Assembly (NCBI GenBank): GCA_030765525.1
Contig: JAVCCK010000038.1
Coordinates: 286,882 to 350,881 of the forward strand
Direction: 5' to 3'
Length of the DNA stretch: 64,000 bases
Origin: Candidatus Lernaella stagnicola
GTDB lineage: Bacteria > Lernaellota > Lernaellaia > Lernaellales > Lernaellaceae
Within the stretch, counting starts at the first letter, position 1. Each line of letters opens with the position of its first letter. The notes under the pieces are model-generated. The model saw only the letters and a program-made list of their open reading frames with translations, did not search any database and was not told the DNA's origin. Shown here piece after piece: positions 43,875 to 52,624 of the stretch. Both the position numbers and the translations under genes were made by a program.

Positions 43875-45500
43875 TCAGTCCTCTTTTGTGATCGCTTTGT
43901 GATAGCTGTTAATCCAGTAGGCGGCCAGGAAGTCGTGACCCGAATGCACCTTGGTCGGCGTATCGGATCCGCATTCGCGAATGTTGTAGGGATTCCACTG
44001 GAACATGAACCCGGCCGGGCATTGCAGATCCACCGTGACCGGTTCGTTGGCTTGGTAGTAAATGTCGCCCATCAAGTCGCCCAGGAAGGGGAACTGCACC
44101 TGCAAGTCATGGAAGAACACCGAAAGCGGATCGAGCGTATAGGTCGACGGGTCGCGCTCCGGCACGTAGTACTCGGCCAGCGGCGCATCGCGAAAGTCGG
44201 TCAAATCCTCGACGACCTGCGCTTGGTACTCATCATCCTTGCCCGGCGTGTAGTCGCCCGCGCCGATGAAAATGCCTGCAAACCAAGGGTTGTGCGACAG
44301 CCGCGTGAAGGTGTGCACTTGGGTTTCAAAAACGTTGAGCAGGAAGTTGTAATCGTCTTCGCTAAAGTAAACCCGACCCAGGCGCAAGACGTTGTACCAA
44401 TTCTCGTGCGCCAGGTTGTTCCCGAAATACTGTGCGTACCGGTTGAACGTCGCGATGGTATTCACGCGGATGCTCAGCCGGGCCGAATCGCGCAACCATG
44501 CCTGCAATTCGGTTTTGAAACGCTCCTCGCCCGTGATGTGATAGCCGATCGCCAGCCACGAAAGGCGCATCGGCGGCAACACGTGCGGCGCGGCGTCGGT
44601 CGGCAATCCTTCCTCATCGAGGATGAACCAAAAGTCCGCGATCAGTGTGTCGAGCACTTCGGTTACATCGTCGCGGATGATCTCCCGCGTCGGCTCGTCG
44701 TCAATCAAGTCGTACCCAACCGCCATGCCGTAGAACCAGCCCGTGTATTGGTCGCGGCTGGTTTCGCCAAACCAGAAATCGCCCGCGTAAGGCCCCGAAT
44801 CGACCTTGTGGCAGCGATCGTTGTTGTCGCACCACGTGTCGCCGCCGTGATAGGGCAGCATGTCCTGCGATCCCCAAAAGCGTGAAATGAAACCCGGACG
44901 CCCGGTGACGTGCAAATGCCCGTCGAGAGTCACCACCTTGGCGATGGCGTTCTGCTTGGCCTGCTCGTCCCCGGTGACCCAATACCGCATGGCCTGCGCG
45001 CCCAGATAGGTGCCGGTCCAGATCGTGCTGTCACCCGCCCCGTGATAGCCCGTCACCTCCGCGTAGGTGTCGTCGGCGAAATAACAATGGACGCAACTGC
45101 CGTGGTCCGGTTGGTGCCACGTCAGGTGCCAGTCGTCGTAGTCTCCAGCTTTGTCGCGCAACTGCCCCGCTTCGCCGGATTCGTCGTAGTCGCGCGGCTC
45201 GATGTTGGTTTGTGGCCAGGGTGCCACGTAGTCATCGGGCGTGACGTCGTCATCGCCGGCGGTATCGTCATCGCCGGCCGTATCATCGTCGCCGGCGGTG
45301 TCGTCGTCGCCGGTATCGTCGTCGCCGGTGTCGTCATCAGACGTATCGTTATCGTCGTTGTCGTCGTCGGCGGGCGTCGTGTCATCGTTGTCGTTATCGT
45401 TATCGTCGTCGTCATCATCGTCGCAAGCGATGTTGGGGATGATCAACAAACATAAAACGGCAAAAAACAACACGATAAGTCCGAGGCTGAACGCTTTCAT
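43875..45500 (-). CDS. Asp-rich lipoprotein with GDDDTA repeats, unknown domain
   Basis: Start 45500 follows GGGGGA; the lipobox is PNIAC. The spacer holds repeated GDDDTA units (coding repeats in 45240-45330). The large mature domain (about 430 residues) is rich in Trp, Tyr and His, e.g. WHLTWHQPDHGSCVHCYF and TGTYLGAQAMRYWVTGDE. WFGETSRDQYTGWFYGMAVG and LRLSWLAIGYHITGEERF-like stretches follow. The helix-repeat pattern recalls (alpha/alpha)6-barrel glycan enzymes, with no motif I can pin down. It may be a surface glycan-acting protein. That is a guess by layout. Confidence 0.6.
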   Translation of the reverse strand: MKAFSLGLIVLFFAVLCLLIIPNIACDDDDDDDNDNDNDDTTPADDDNDDNDTSDDDTGDDDTGDDDTAGDDDTAGDDDTAGDDDVTPDDYVAPWPQTNIEPRDYDESGEAGQLRDKAGDYDDWHLTWHQPDHGSCVHCYFADDTYAEVTGYHGAGDSTIWTGTYLGAQAMRYWVTGDEQAKQNAIAKVVTLDGHLHVTGRPGFISRFWGSQDMLPYHGGDTWCDNNDRCHKVDSGPYAGDFWFGETSRDQYTGWFYGMAVGYDLIDDEPTREIIRDDVTEVLDTLIADFWFILDEEGLPTDAAPHVLPPMRLSWLAIGYHITGEERFKTELQAWLRDSARLSIRVNTIATFNRYAQYFGNNLAHENWYNVLRLGRVYFSEDDYNFLLNVFETQVHTFTRLSHNPWFAGIFIGAGDYTPGKDDEYQAQVVEDLTDFRDAPLAEYYVPERDPSTYTLDPLSVFFHDLQVQFPFLGDLMGDIYYQANEPVTVDLQCPAGFMFQWNPYNIRECGSDTPTKVHSGHDFLAAYWINSYHKAITKED

Positions 45501-45631
45501 TTTATCCCCCATAACCGAATCGCAAACAGCGGGACTGTAGCACAAAACCGCCGGGACCGTTATCCGGATCACGGCCGAACGGCCGATTGAGACTCGTTTT
45601 ATAGAACGGATCGAGACGGCGCGACGCCGCC

Positions 45632-48600
45632 TTACGAAGCTTTGCTGATCGACACTTCTATCGTCTGACCCGCCACCTTGATCGTCGCGGCGTCGGGCGG
45701 ATCGGCCTGCTGAACCATCTCCACAACAAGCAGTTCCTCGGCCAGCAATTCCTGATACTTCGTCATCACGGTCTCAAGGTCCGCCGACGCGGTGGACCAG
45801 CGCATCGTGATGCGGTCTTCGATCTCCAAACCCTCGTCTTTGCGCAATACCTGCAGCTTGCGCAGCACGTCGCGCATCAAGCCTTCCAGGCGCAAGTCTT
45901 CGGTGATGACCGCGTCGAACGAAACCCAGGTGCCGTATTCCTCGGCCACCGCCTGCTCATTGGGCGCCTCGCCCTGCAAAAGCACATCCGCGCGATCCAA
46001 GCTGACCGTGGCGCCATCCACCGTCACCGTGACCACTTCGGCCCCGCCACGCATCGCGCGAACAATCGCCTCGTTGTCGTCGTTCACCGCCGCGGCGACC
46101 GCTTTGACGTGCGCGCCCAGTTTCGGACCCGCCGTTTTGAAATTGAGCTTGGCCGAATACGTCAGCGGACTCGGGGCGTCGGGGTCGAGTACCTCGAGTT
46201 CCTTCACGTTCAGGTCGTCCCGCAGCATTGCGGCGAAACGCTCGGCGGCCTTTTTCTCCGCTTCGTCGGCCGGGCCGACAGTCAGGCGCGCCAACGGTTG
46301 GCGCACTTTGACTTTCTTCGACTCGCGGGCCGACAGCGCCAGACTGTTGAGACGGATGATGGCCTTCATGTCGGCGGCGAGTTGATCTTCCCGGCGCGCC
46401 GGGTCGGCTTGCGGGAAATCGCACAGATGCACGCTCTCGGGTTGGTCGGGCTGCACGGCGCGCACCATGTTGCGGTACATCGCCTCGGTCAGGAAAGGAA
46501 TGACCGGCGCGGCCAAACGCAGCAGCACATCCAGACATTCGAACAGGGTCTCGAACGCCGTGCGCGTGTCGACATCTTCGATCGTGCCCCAAAAACGGCG
46601 GCGATTGTGGCGAATGTACCAGTTGGAAAGATCCGCGACGAAGCCTTCAATCGCCAACACCGCGTTGCGGGCGTTGTAATCCTCGTAGGCGCCGCGGCAG
46701 GCCTCGATCGTCTTCTGCAGCTCGGTGAGGATCCACCGGTCGAAATCCGGCCGCTGGGCGAAGGGCGTTTCCGGCCCGCCCGGCACGAAACCCAGGATCC
46801 GCGCGTAGTTCACGAAAAAGCTGTAGCTGTTCCACAAGGTGTTGAGGAATTTGCCGCGAATCTGCCGCAATTGATCCCAGTCGAAGTTGAGGTTGGCCTG
46901 CGGGTCGTGGCTGATGAACATCCACCGCAGCGCATCGGCGCCCACGCGCTCGGCCGCGTCGTCGAACCACACGGCGTTGCCCTTGGATTTGTGCATTTCC
47001 TCGCCGTGCGAATCGCGCATCAGCGCGTAGCCCTTGAGTGTCTTGAAGGGCGCGATGCCCTCCATCATCGTGCTCAACGCCAGCAACGAGTAGAACCAGT
47101 TGCGGAACTGGCCCGGGAAGCTCTCCAGCACGAGGTCGGCGGGGACCCACTTGGCCCAGTACTCGCGGTCGGCGTTGTAGTGCACCGTCGAATACGGAAC
47201 GATGCCCGCGTCCAGCCACGGATTGCCCACATCCGGCACGCGGTGGGCGACGCCCCCGCATTCCGGGCATTGAATCTTCACTTGGTCGATCCACGGCCGG
47301 TGCGGCGAGTGACCCTCGAACTCTTCCCAGCCCGCCACAGCGCGCTGCTTGAGTTCTTCGTATCCACCCATGACCTCGAAATTCTCGCACTTCTCGCAAA
47401 CCCAGATCGGTAGTGCTAGGCCCCAATAGCGCTTCTTGGAGATCATCCAATCGTTCATATTGGTCAGCCATTCCAGTTCGCGCTCCCGGCCCCAGGAAGG
47501 AATCCAGCGGATATCGTCGACGATCTTCTTGATCTCGTCGCGCCAGTCCATGTTGATGTACCACTCGTCGACCAGGCGGAAGACCAGCGCGTTTCCCTTG
47601 CGCCAGCAGTGCGGGTAGATGTGCGGATACTGCTCGGTGGCGACCAGCAGGTCCTTATCCCGCAGCGAACCCAGCACCGCCTTAACGGTGTCGGGCGCGA
47701 TGGCGTCCCGGCCCGCGAAGGGTCCGAAGGGTTCCAGGAACTTCGCCTCACCGTCGAGCGGCGCGATGTCGGGCAAGCCGAGTTCCTTGCCGATTTCGTG
47801 GTCGATATCGCCGCAGCCGGGCGCGATGTGCACGATGCCGGTGCCCTCGCCCGCCACAACAATCGGGTTGCCGAAGTTGTCGCGACCGCCGTCGATCACC
47901 CGGTGTGCCTGGACGCCGCTGATCGTCACGTCTTCGCGCTCGAAGGGGAAGCCGCCGGGGATGTTCTGCGCTTCCAGTTCGTCGAAGGGGCCGTCGTATT
48001 CCAAGCCGACCAGTTCCGCGCCTTTGACGTAGCCGAGGATTTCGTACCCGCCGCGTTCGTTGAACAGTTGGGCGATGGTTTTGAGCTTCGGCACGCCCTC
48101 GACCCATTCCTTCTTCTCGTTGAACTGGCGTTCCTGGCGCTGGTATTCGAGGTTCTCGGCCGCGAAGTAGTAAACTCGGCCGGAGCGCTTTTCCCTCAGC
48201 TTGACGTATTCCAAATCGACGTTGACCGCCGCCGCGACGTTCGAGGTCAGCGTCCAGGGCGTTGTCGTCCAGACCAGCAGGTTTTCGTCGTCACGCCCGC
48301 GGAGGGGAAAACGCAAAAAGAGCGCCGTGTGCGCCACGAGCTTGCGGCCCTCGACGACTTCCATTTGCGAATACGCGCAGCCCGATTCGCCCGACCACGG
48401 CATCACGTCCGTGCCGCGGTAAATTTTGCCACGCTCGTGGCATTTCTTCAGGAACGACCAAATCGTGTAGTTGTTCTCATCACTCATGGTGAAGTACGAA
48501 TCGTCCCAGTCCATCCATTGGCCGAGGCGGATGGACTGCTCGGTCTGAATCCCCGAAAACTTGCGGACCCGCGCTTTGCAGGCTTCCACGAAGTTGTCGA

Positions 48601-48979
48601 TGCCGAAGGCCTCGATTTCGTCCTTGCCGTGCAGATTGAGTTCCTTTTCGACCTCCACTTCGACCCACAAGCCCTGGCAATCGAAACCGTTCTGGTAGCG
48701 TTGGTCGCAGCCGTTCATGGCGAAATAGCGCTGATAGACGTCTTTGAGCGTCCGACCCCAGGCGTGGTGCACGCCCATCGGGTTGTTGGCGGTAATGGGG
48801 CCGTCGAGGAAGGAAAAGCGCTTGGCGCTGCCGGCATTTTTGCGGCGCAACTTCTCGAAAATACCCGCTTCGTCCCAGAAAGCCTGGATTTCTTTCTCGA
48901 GGGGTACGATATCGAACCAGGTATCGACTTTCCCGTACCGGGGTTCGGTGCTCGCGGTGTTGTCTTTTTCGTCGTTCAT
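45632..48979 (-). CDS. ileS: Isoleucyl-tRNA synthetase, variant HIGH/KMSKS type
   Basis: ATG 48979 with GGAAGGAAGA upstream; a GTG at 49000 is weaker. The catalytic core has PITANNPMGVHHAWGRTLKD in place of the HIGH region (residues 61-80), and MHKSKGNAVWF near residue 662 in place of KMSKS. The CP1 editing domain lies in between. The middle has CEKC and CPEC pairs of a zinc ribbon, then DVGNPWLDAGIVPYS. An anticodon-binding helical domain follows (RQIRGKFLNTLWNSY) and a C-terminal tail. 1115 residues is long, as in the group that charges isoleucine with this motif variant. The enzyme loads tRNA-Ile. Confidence 0.9.
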   Translation of the reverse strand: MNDEKDNTASTEPRYGKVDTWFDIVPLEKEIQAFWDEAGIFEKLRRKNAGSAKRFSFLDGPITANNPMGVHHAWGRTLKDVYQRYFAMNGCDQRYQNGFDCQGLWVEVEVEKELNLHGKDEIEAFGIDNFVEACKARVRKFSGIQTEQSIRLGQWMDWDDSYFTMSDENNYTIWSFLKKCHERGKIYRGTDVMPWSGESGCAYSQMEVVEGRKLVAHTALFLRFPLRGRDDENLLVWTTTPWTLTSNVAAAVNVDLEYVKLREKRSGRVYYFAAENLEYQRQERQFNEKKEWVEGVPKLKTIAQLFNERGGYEILGYVKGAELVGLEYDGPFDELEAQNIPGGFPFEREDVTISGVQAHRVIDGGRDNFGNPIVVAGEGTGIVHIAPGCGDIDHEIGKELGLPDIAPLDGEAKFLEPFGPFAGRDAIAPDTVKAVLGSLRDKDLLVATEQYPHIYPHCWRKGNALVFRLVDEWYINMDWRDEIKKIVDDIRWIPSWGRERELEWLTNMNDWMISKKRYWGLALPIWVCEKCENFEVMGGYEELKQRAVAGWEEFEGHSPHRPWIDQVKIQCPECGGVAHRVPDVGNPWLDAGIVPYSTVHYNADREYWAKWVPADLVLESFPGQFRNWFYSLLALSTMMEGIAPFKTLKGYALMRDSHGEEMHKSKGNAVWFDDAAERVGADALRWMFISHDPQANLNFDWDQLRQIRGKFLNTLWNSYSFFVNYARILGFVPGGPETPFAQRPDFDRWILTELQKTIEACRGAYEDYNARNAVLAIEGFVADLSNWYIRHNRRRFWGTIEDVDTRTAFETLFECLDVLLRLAAPVIPFLTEAMYRNMVRAVQPDQPESVHLCDFPQADPARREDQLAADMKAIIRLNSLALSARESKKVKVRQPLARLTVGPADEAEKKAAERFAAMLRDDLNVKELEVLDPDAPSPLTYSAKLNFKTAGPKLGAHVKAVAAAVNDDNEAIVRAMRGGAEVVTVTVDGATVSLDRADVLLQGEAPNEQAVAEEYGTWVSFDAVITEDLRLEGLMRDVLRKLQVLRKDEGLEIEDRITMRWSTASADLETVMTKYQELLAEELLVVEMVQQADPPDAATIKVAGQTIEVSISKAS

Positions 48980-49059
48980 CAAATCTTCCTTCCAATTCAC
49001 GATGGCTCGCGGTCCTCGGCACGTACGCCGCCCGCCGGAATGTCGTCCGGCGACGGACC

Positions 49060-49087
49060 GTTATATAAAACAGACATTTATAAGCAA
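49060..49087 (-). promoter_or_regulatory. Candidate ileS promoter
   Basis: Minus strand: TTGCTT (49087-49082), 16 bp, TATAAC (49065-49060), about 80 bp upstream of the ileS start. The leader between them shows no T-box features. Confidence 0.4.
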
Positions 49088-49154
49088 AACCGGCCGCGGG
49101 TTCAATGCGGAATTCCGATTCCTGCCGCTGGGCTCCGGACGACGTTTTATTTCG

Positions 49155-49176
49155 GCCCCGAGGCGAAAGCCGGGGC
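49155..49176. repeat. GNRA-capped hairpin
   Basis: GCCCC-GA-GGC-GAAA-GCC-GGGGC (49155-49176) is a compact stem with a GAAA loop. It lies just past the stop of the 72-residue gene. No T tract follows on either strand, so a terminator role is doubtful. Confidence 0.4.
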
Positions 49177-49181
49177 TGGCG

Positions 49182-49400
49182 TCAGCTTTTTCCGCCTTGC
49201 AGCTTGGCCAGCGCTTCGTCGGTCAGGGCGGTGGCGATCATGGCTACCGCGCAGTCCACCCGGGTGGTGCGGCGGTCTTCCATGTAATCGCGCACCCAGA
49301 ACTGACACTCATTGCCCATGCATTTGGTCTTGAGAAGCGGACAGAATTTCCGCTCGGCCACCTGCGTATCGTCCTTGGTCACGAATACGTCGTCGTGCAT
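49182..49400 (-). CDS. Small Cys-containing protein, unknown
   Basis: A 72-residue protein from ATG 49400, with AAAAGGAG upstream. It holds four Cys: FCPLLKTKCMGNECQFW (Cys at 20, 27, 32) and one near residue 50. They are spaced like a small metal- or cluster-binding site. Short helical ends (ALTDEALAKLQGGKS) follow. I recognise no family. It stands alone between ileS and an SDR gene, and its strong ribosome site argues that it is real. Confidence 0.6.
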   Translation of the reverse strand: MHDDVFVTKDDTQVAERKFCPLLKTKCMGNECQFWVRDYMEDRRTTRVDCAVAMIATALTDEALAKLQGGKS

Positions 49401-49482
49401 CGACAACTCCTTTTCATCGAGGGTCGGAAAATGATACCAATACCAGACGCAACACGCGAACCGCGTCACGGAGACTATAGAG

Positions 49483-50280
49483 ATGACCGTCCTGCGAGAC
49501 AAACTGGCGTTTATCACCGGCGGTTCCAGCGGCATCGGCCTGGCTGTCGCGCAACGCATGAACGCGCGGGGCGCCACCGTCGTGCTCTTCGCCCGCCGCC
49601 GCGAAGCGCTCGCCACGGCGCTGGATTCCCTCGACCAGCCGGACCGCGGGGCGATGTTCGAAATGGACGTCGCCGATCGCCCGCAAGTCGAAGCGGTGCT
49701 GGCCGAGGCCGTCGCGGAGCACGGCGCGCCGGACATTCTGGTCAACAGCGCGGGGGTTTCGTATCCGGGCTACTTTGAACAATTGGAGTACGACGAATTC
49801 GACCGAACGGTGCGCATCAACCTCTACGGCACCTGGAACACCTGCCACGTACTGGTCCCGGCCATGAAAGCCAAGGGCGGACACATCGTGAACGTCGCCT
49901 CGGTCGCCGGCCTGCTCGGCGTGTTCGGCTACTCGGCGTACGCGGCCTCGAAGTTCGGCGTCGTCGGCCTTTCCGAATCGTTGCGCGCCGAAATGCGCCG
50001 CTTCGGTATTCGCGTCTCGGTGCTGTGCCCGCCCGACACCGACACCCCCATGCTGGCGGCCGAAAACCGCCGCAAACCGCCCGAGACCGAGGCCATCGCC
50101 GGGGCGGCCAAGGTGCTCACCACCGACCGGGTCGTCGATGACCTTCTGCGCGGGATGCGCAAAAACCAGTTTCTCATCGTGCCGGGCTTCGATGGGAAAT
50201 TCACGGCCCTGGCCAAACGCTTTTCGCCCACGCTCGTGGCTTGGGTCACCGACCGGCTCGCCGACTCGAGGCAGGCGTGA
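49483..50280 (+). CDS. SDR oxidoreductase, 3-ketodihydrosphingosine reductase-like
   Basis: The classical SDR is complete: cofactor loop TGGSSGIGLAVAQRM (residues 11-25), ARRREAL after beta-2 favouring NADPH, and DILVNSAGVSYPG. The catalytic Ser is in VNVASVAGL and YAASK is the YxxxK pair. The C-terminal part has PPDTDTPMLAAE, common in ketosphinganine reductase-like members. It would reduce a keto group of a lipid or similar substrate. The stop overlaps the GTG start of the LarA-like gene (GTGA), so both are co-translated. Confidence 0.8.
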   Translation: MTVLRDKLAFITGGSSGIGLAVAQRMNARGATVVLFARRREALATALDSLDQPDRGAMFEMDVADRPQVEAVLAEAVAEHGAPDILVNSAGVSYPGYFEQLEYDEFDRTVRINLYGTWNTCHVLVPAMKAKGGHIVNVASVAGLLGVFGYSAYAASKFGVVGLSESLRAEMRRFGIRVSVLCPPDTDTPMLAAENRRKPPETEAIAGAAKVLTTDRVVDDLLRGMRKNQFLIVPGFDGKFTALAKRFSPTLVAWVTDRLADSRQA

Positions 50281-51545
50281 TCGTCCGGAAGACCATACCG
50301 GTGTGTTTCGGCAAGGGCCGAGTCGCCCTGCGTGTGCCGGAATCCGCCGGCGACTGGACCGTGCTGCGTCGGCCCGACGGCGAAGAGCAAGCGGCCGGTC
50401 GCGAAGCGTTCAGGCAAGCCGTACAGCGCCCGATTTCGTCTCCGCCCCTGGCCGACCTGATTGATCCCGGCGACCGCGTGGTGATCGTCACCGCCGACGG
50501 CACGCGCCCGCTGCCCAATGACCGCGTGATTCCTTGGCTGCTGGAGGAACTGCCCGTGCCGCCCGAGCAGGTGACGATTTTGCTGGGCAACGGCGCCCAT
50601 CGCGCCAACACCCCAGACGAATTGCGCAGCATGTTCGGCCCGGCGCTCGACGACGCCATTCGCATCGAAAACCACGACGCCTTCGATGAATCAGGTCTGC
50701 GCCGCGTCGGCCAAGCCGCGGACGGCACGCCGTTGTGGCTGAACCGCCGCTATCTTGAGGCGGACAAGCGCCTCGTCATCGGCTTGGTCGAACCGCACTT
50801 CTTCGCCGGTTTTTCAGGCGGCGCGAAGGCCGTCGTGCCCGGCGTGGCGGGCATCGAAACCATCCTCGCGGCGCACCGGCCGGAACTGATTGCCGACCCG
50901 CGCAGCACGTGGGGAACGCTGGCCGAGAACCCGATTCGCCGCCTGGTCGATGAATTGGTCGCCTTATCGCCGCCGGATTTCGCGGTGCAGGTCGCCTTGA
51001 ACGAGCACCAGCAACCCGAGGCGTTTTTCGCCGGCGACACCGGGGCCGCCCACGCCGCGGCGTGCCAATGGGTGCGGCGCACGTCATTCGTTGCGGTCGA
51101 CCGCCGTTTCCCGGTGGTGGTCACGTCCAACTGCGGCTACCCGCTCGACCAGAATCTGTACCAGGCCGTCAAGGGAATCGCGGCAGCGGCGCGGCTGGTT
51201 GAGCCGGGGGGCTGGATCGTGTTGTGCGCCGAATGCTCAGACGGTTTCGGCATTCATCAACCCTTCGCCGAAATCATGCAGATCGGCGATAAACCCGGCG
51301 ACATCCTGGCGTGGCTCGACGCCCAGCCGGGGCCGGTGATTGACGGCTGGCAGGCGCAAATCTTCGCCGCCGTGTTGGAGCAGGCGCGTGTGGCGATCTA
51401 TGCCGACGTGGATGCGGAAGTGATTCGCGCGGTGAAATGCGAGCCGATTGCCCAGCTCGACGCCTTTCTCGCTGCAGAGGCCGCCGGTCAAGATGTCGCC
51501 GTGCTGCCCGACGGCTTTCAAACCGTGCCGGTGCTTATTCCGTAG
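50277..51545 (+). CDS. LarA-like (nickel-pincer lactate racemase family) protein
   Basis: GTG 50277 shares four bases with the SDR stop. The chain has LDPGDRVVIVTADGTRP-type opening (DLIDPGDRVVIVTADGTRP), VTILLGNGAHRANTPDEL, IENHDAFD and FFAGFSGGAKAVVPGVAG. It also has SNCGYPLDQNLYQAVKG. These are the LarA/DUF2088 blocks that bind the nickel-pincer nucleotide. LarA homologues racemise or epimerise alpha-hydroxy acids. The cofactor-making larB, larC and larE are not in this window. The coupling with an SDR hints at a hydroxy/keto acid substrate. Confidence 0.75.
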   Translation: MIVRKTIPVCFGKGRVALRVPESAGDWTVLRRPDGEEQAAGREAFRQAVQRPISSPPLADLIDPGDRVVIVTADGTRPLPNDRVIPWLLEELPVPPEQVTILLGNGAHRANTPDELRSMFGPALDDAIRIENHDAFDESGLRRVGQAADGTPLWLNRRYLEADKRLVIGLVEPHFFAGFSGGAKAVVPGVAGIETILAAHRPELIADPRSTWGTLAENPIRRLVDELVALSPPDFAVQVALNEHQQPEAFFAGDTGAAHAAACQWVRRTSFVAVDRRFPVVVTSNCGYPLDQNLYQAVKGIAAAARLVEPGGWIVLCAECSDGFGIHQPFAEIMQIGDKPGDILAWLDAQPGPVIDGWQAQIFAAVLEQARVAIYADVDAEVIRAVKCEPIAQLDAFLAAEAAGQDVAVLPDGFQTVPVLIP

Positions 51546-51981
51546 CCGAGGCCTCGCCACCGATTTCTAAAATCATGGCGGGTAAACCGGTGTTCTCGTT
51601 GGTGAGTTCACGCAGCAACACGAAGCCGCAGTGCTCGTAAAACGCCCGCCCGATGTGGTTGTCGCGGAACACCTCAACGGTCAGGCACGGCTGGCTGCGG
51701 CGCACGAAATCCACCAGAGAACTAGCCACCCCGCGGCGATGAAATCCGGGATCGACGAACAACCCGCCGATGAAATTGCCGAGCATCGCAATAAAACCCG
51801 CGACACGCCCGTCGATCTCAGCCAGCCACTGCGCCGCCTTGGGGATATACACGGTGCGGATTTCTTCCCGCTGGCGCCGTAATTCCGCGTCCGATATGAA
51901 GGGATGGCCGACGCGCGAGGCCCGGTACCAGATGTCGAGCACCGTTTCGCAATCCCTTTCGTGGTAAGGACGAATCATCAT
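51535..51981 (-). CDS. GNAT-family N-acetyltransferase
   Basis: The 148-residue protein opens MMIRPYHERDCETVLDIWY. It has the acetyl-CoA-binding signature GLFVDPGFHRRGVASSLVDF, followed by LTVEVFRDNHIGRAFYEHCGF, typical of RimI/YiaC-type GNAT enzymes. It overlaps the LarA-like gene tail-to-tail by 11 nt. The acceptor (amine or protein N-terminus) cannot be told. Confidence 0.8.
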   Translation of the reverse strand: MMIRPYHERDCETVLDIWYRASRVGHPFISDAELRRQREEIRTVYIPKAAQWLAEIDGRVAGFIAMLGNFIGGLFVDPGFHRRGVASSLVDFVRRSQPCLTVEVFRDNHIGRAFYEHCGFVLLRELTNENTGLPAMILEIGGEASATE

Positions 51982-52018
51982 CGGCGTCTCCCGGTCGAAC
52001 GGCTACCCTAGTTGCGGT

Positions 52019-52046
52019 TTGCCTCATTTCGAAGCAACGTTAGATT
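52019..52046 (+). promoter_or_regulatory. Candidate promoter of the selenoprotein gene
   Basis: TTGCCT (52019-52024), 16 bp, TAGATT (52041-52046), about 35 bp before ATG 52082. Each box matches four of six consensus bases. Confidence 0.3.
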
Positions 52047-52081
52047 CACCATAGGGTTTGCATCGTGCGGAGGCAATTGTG

Positions 52082-52603
52082 ATGGACTTGAAGAAGCTGG
52101 CCGACATCACCGTATTGGATACCGAGGGACGCCCCTATCGCTTGGGTGACGCCTGGCGCGACAAGACGACGGTGTTGGTGTTCATTCGCCATTTTGGGTG
52201 ACTGTTCTGTCGTGAACAGGTCGCGCAGTTGCGCGACGTGCTGCCCGAAATTCAACGCCGTGGGGCGCAACTTGCCGTGGTCGGCAGCGGTCAGCCGCAA
52301 CACGCCCGCATGTTTTTGGAAGACGCCCCGCTCGACGCCCGCGTGCTTGTCGATCCCGCCCTGAAGGCCTACGCCGCCGCGGGTTTGCGGCGCGATCTAG
52401 GCGCGACGCTCCACCCGAAAACTTTGCTGAACGGCATTCGAGCCCTTCGGGGCGGCTTTCGCCAGGGCGCGACCATGGGCGACCCGTGGCAGCAGGGCGG
52501 CGTGTTTGTCATCACCCCGGCGGCCGGTGCGCTCTTTACCTTTGTGAGCCAAACGGCGGGCGACCACGCCGATCCCGCGGACGTGTTGGCCGCGCTGTCT
52601 TGA
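52082..52603 (+). CDS. Prx-like (AhpC/TSA_2, SelU-type) selenoprotein
   Basis: ATG 52082 with GGAGG (52069-52073). The single frame 52082-52603 is open except for TGA at codon 40 (52199-52201). Around it the protein reads VLVFIRHFG, then TGA, then LFCREQVAQLR. Cys-containing relatives of the PRXL2/SelU peroxiredoxin-like family have Cys at the TGA position, so the active site would be Sec40-x-x-Cys43. After it the thioredoxin-fold motifs continue (AVVGSGQPQHARMFL, LHPKTLLNGIRALRGGF, GGVFVITPAAGALFTF). A hairpin fitting bacterial SECIS geometry follows (52217-52240). Total length is 173 residues counting Sec. Likely a thiol or selenol redox enzyme. Sec decoding needs selABC elsewhere. A nonsense mutation is the rival reading. 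Confidence 0.8.
52217..52240 (+). promoter_or_regulatory. Bacterial SECIS-like hairpin
   Basis: GTCGCGC (52220-52226) pairs with GCGCGAC (52231-52237), perfect seven pairs plus A-T, and CA/TG outside after one G-G mismatch. The loop AGTT has G at position two. Its first base is 26 nt after the TGA (52201). Bacterial SECIS elements need a stem, a small loop with G in the first two bases and a 16-37 nt distance, and all are met. Confidence 0.65.
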
Positions 52604-52624
52604 ACCGGTTTCCGCGACCGGCAA

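Noticed and set aside
48980-49180. T-box riboswitch upstream of ileS
   Set aside because: No T-box sequence, specifier loop or terminator was seen; only a weak promoter.
52202-52219. CTGTTC/GAACAG hairpin right after the TGA as the SECIS
   Set aside because: It starts directly after the TGA, leaving the loop only 7 nt away, closer than known bacterial SECIS loops; the hairpin at 52217-52240 fits better.
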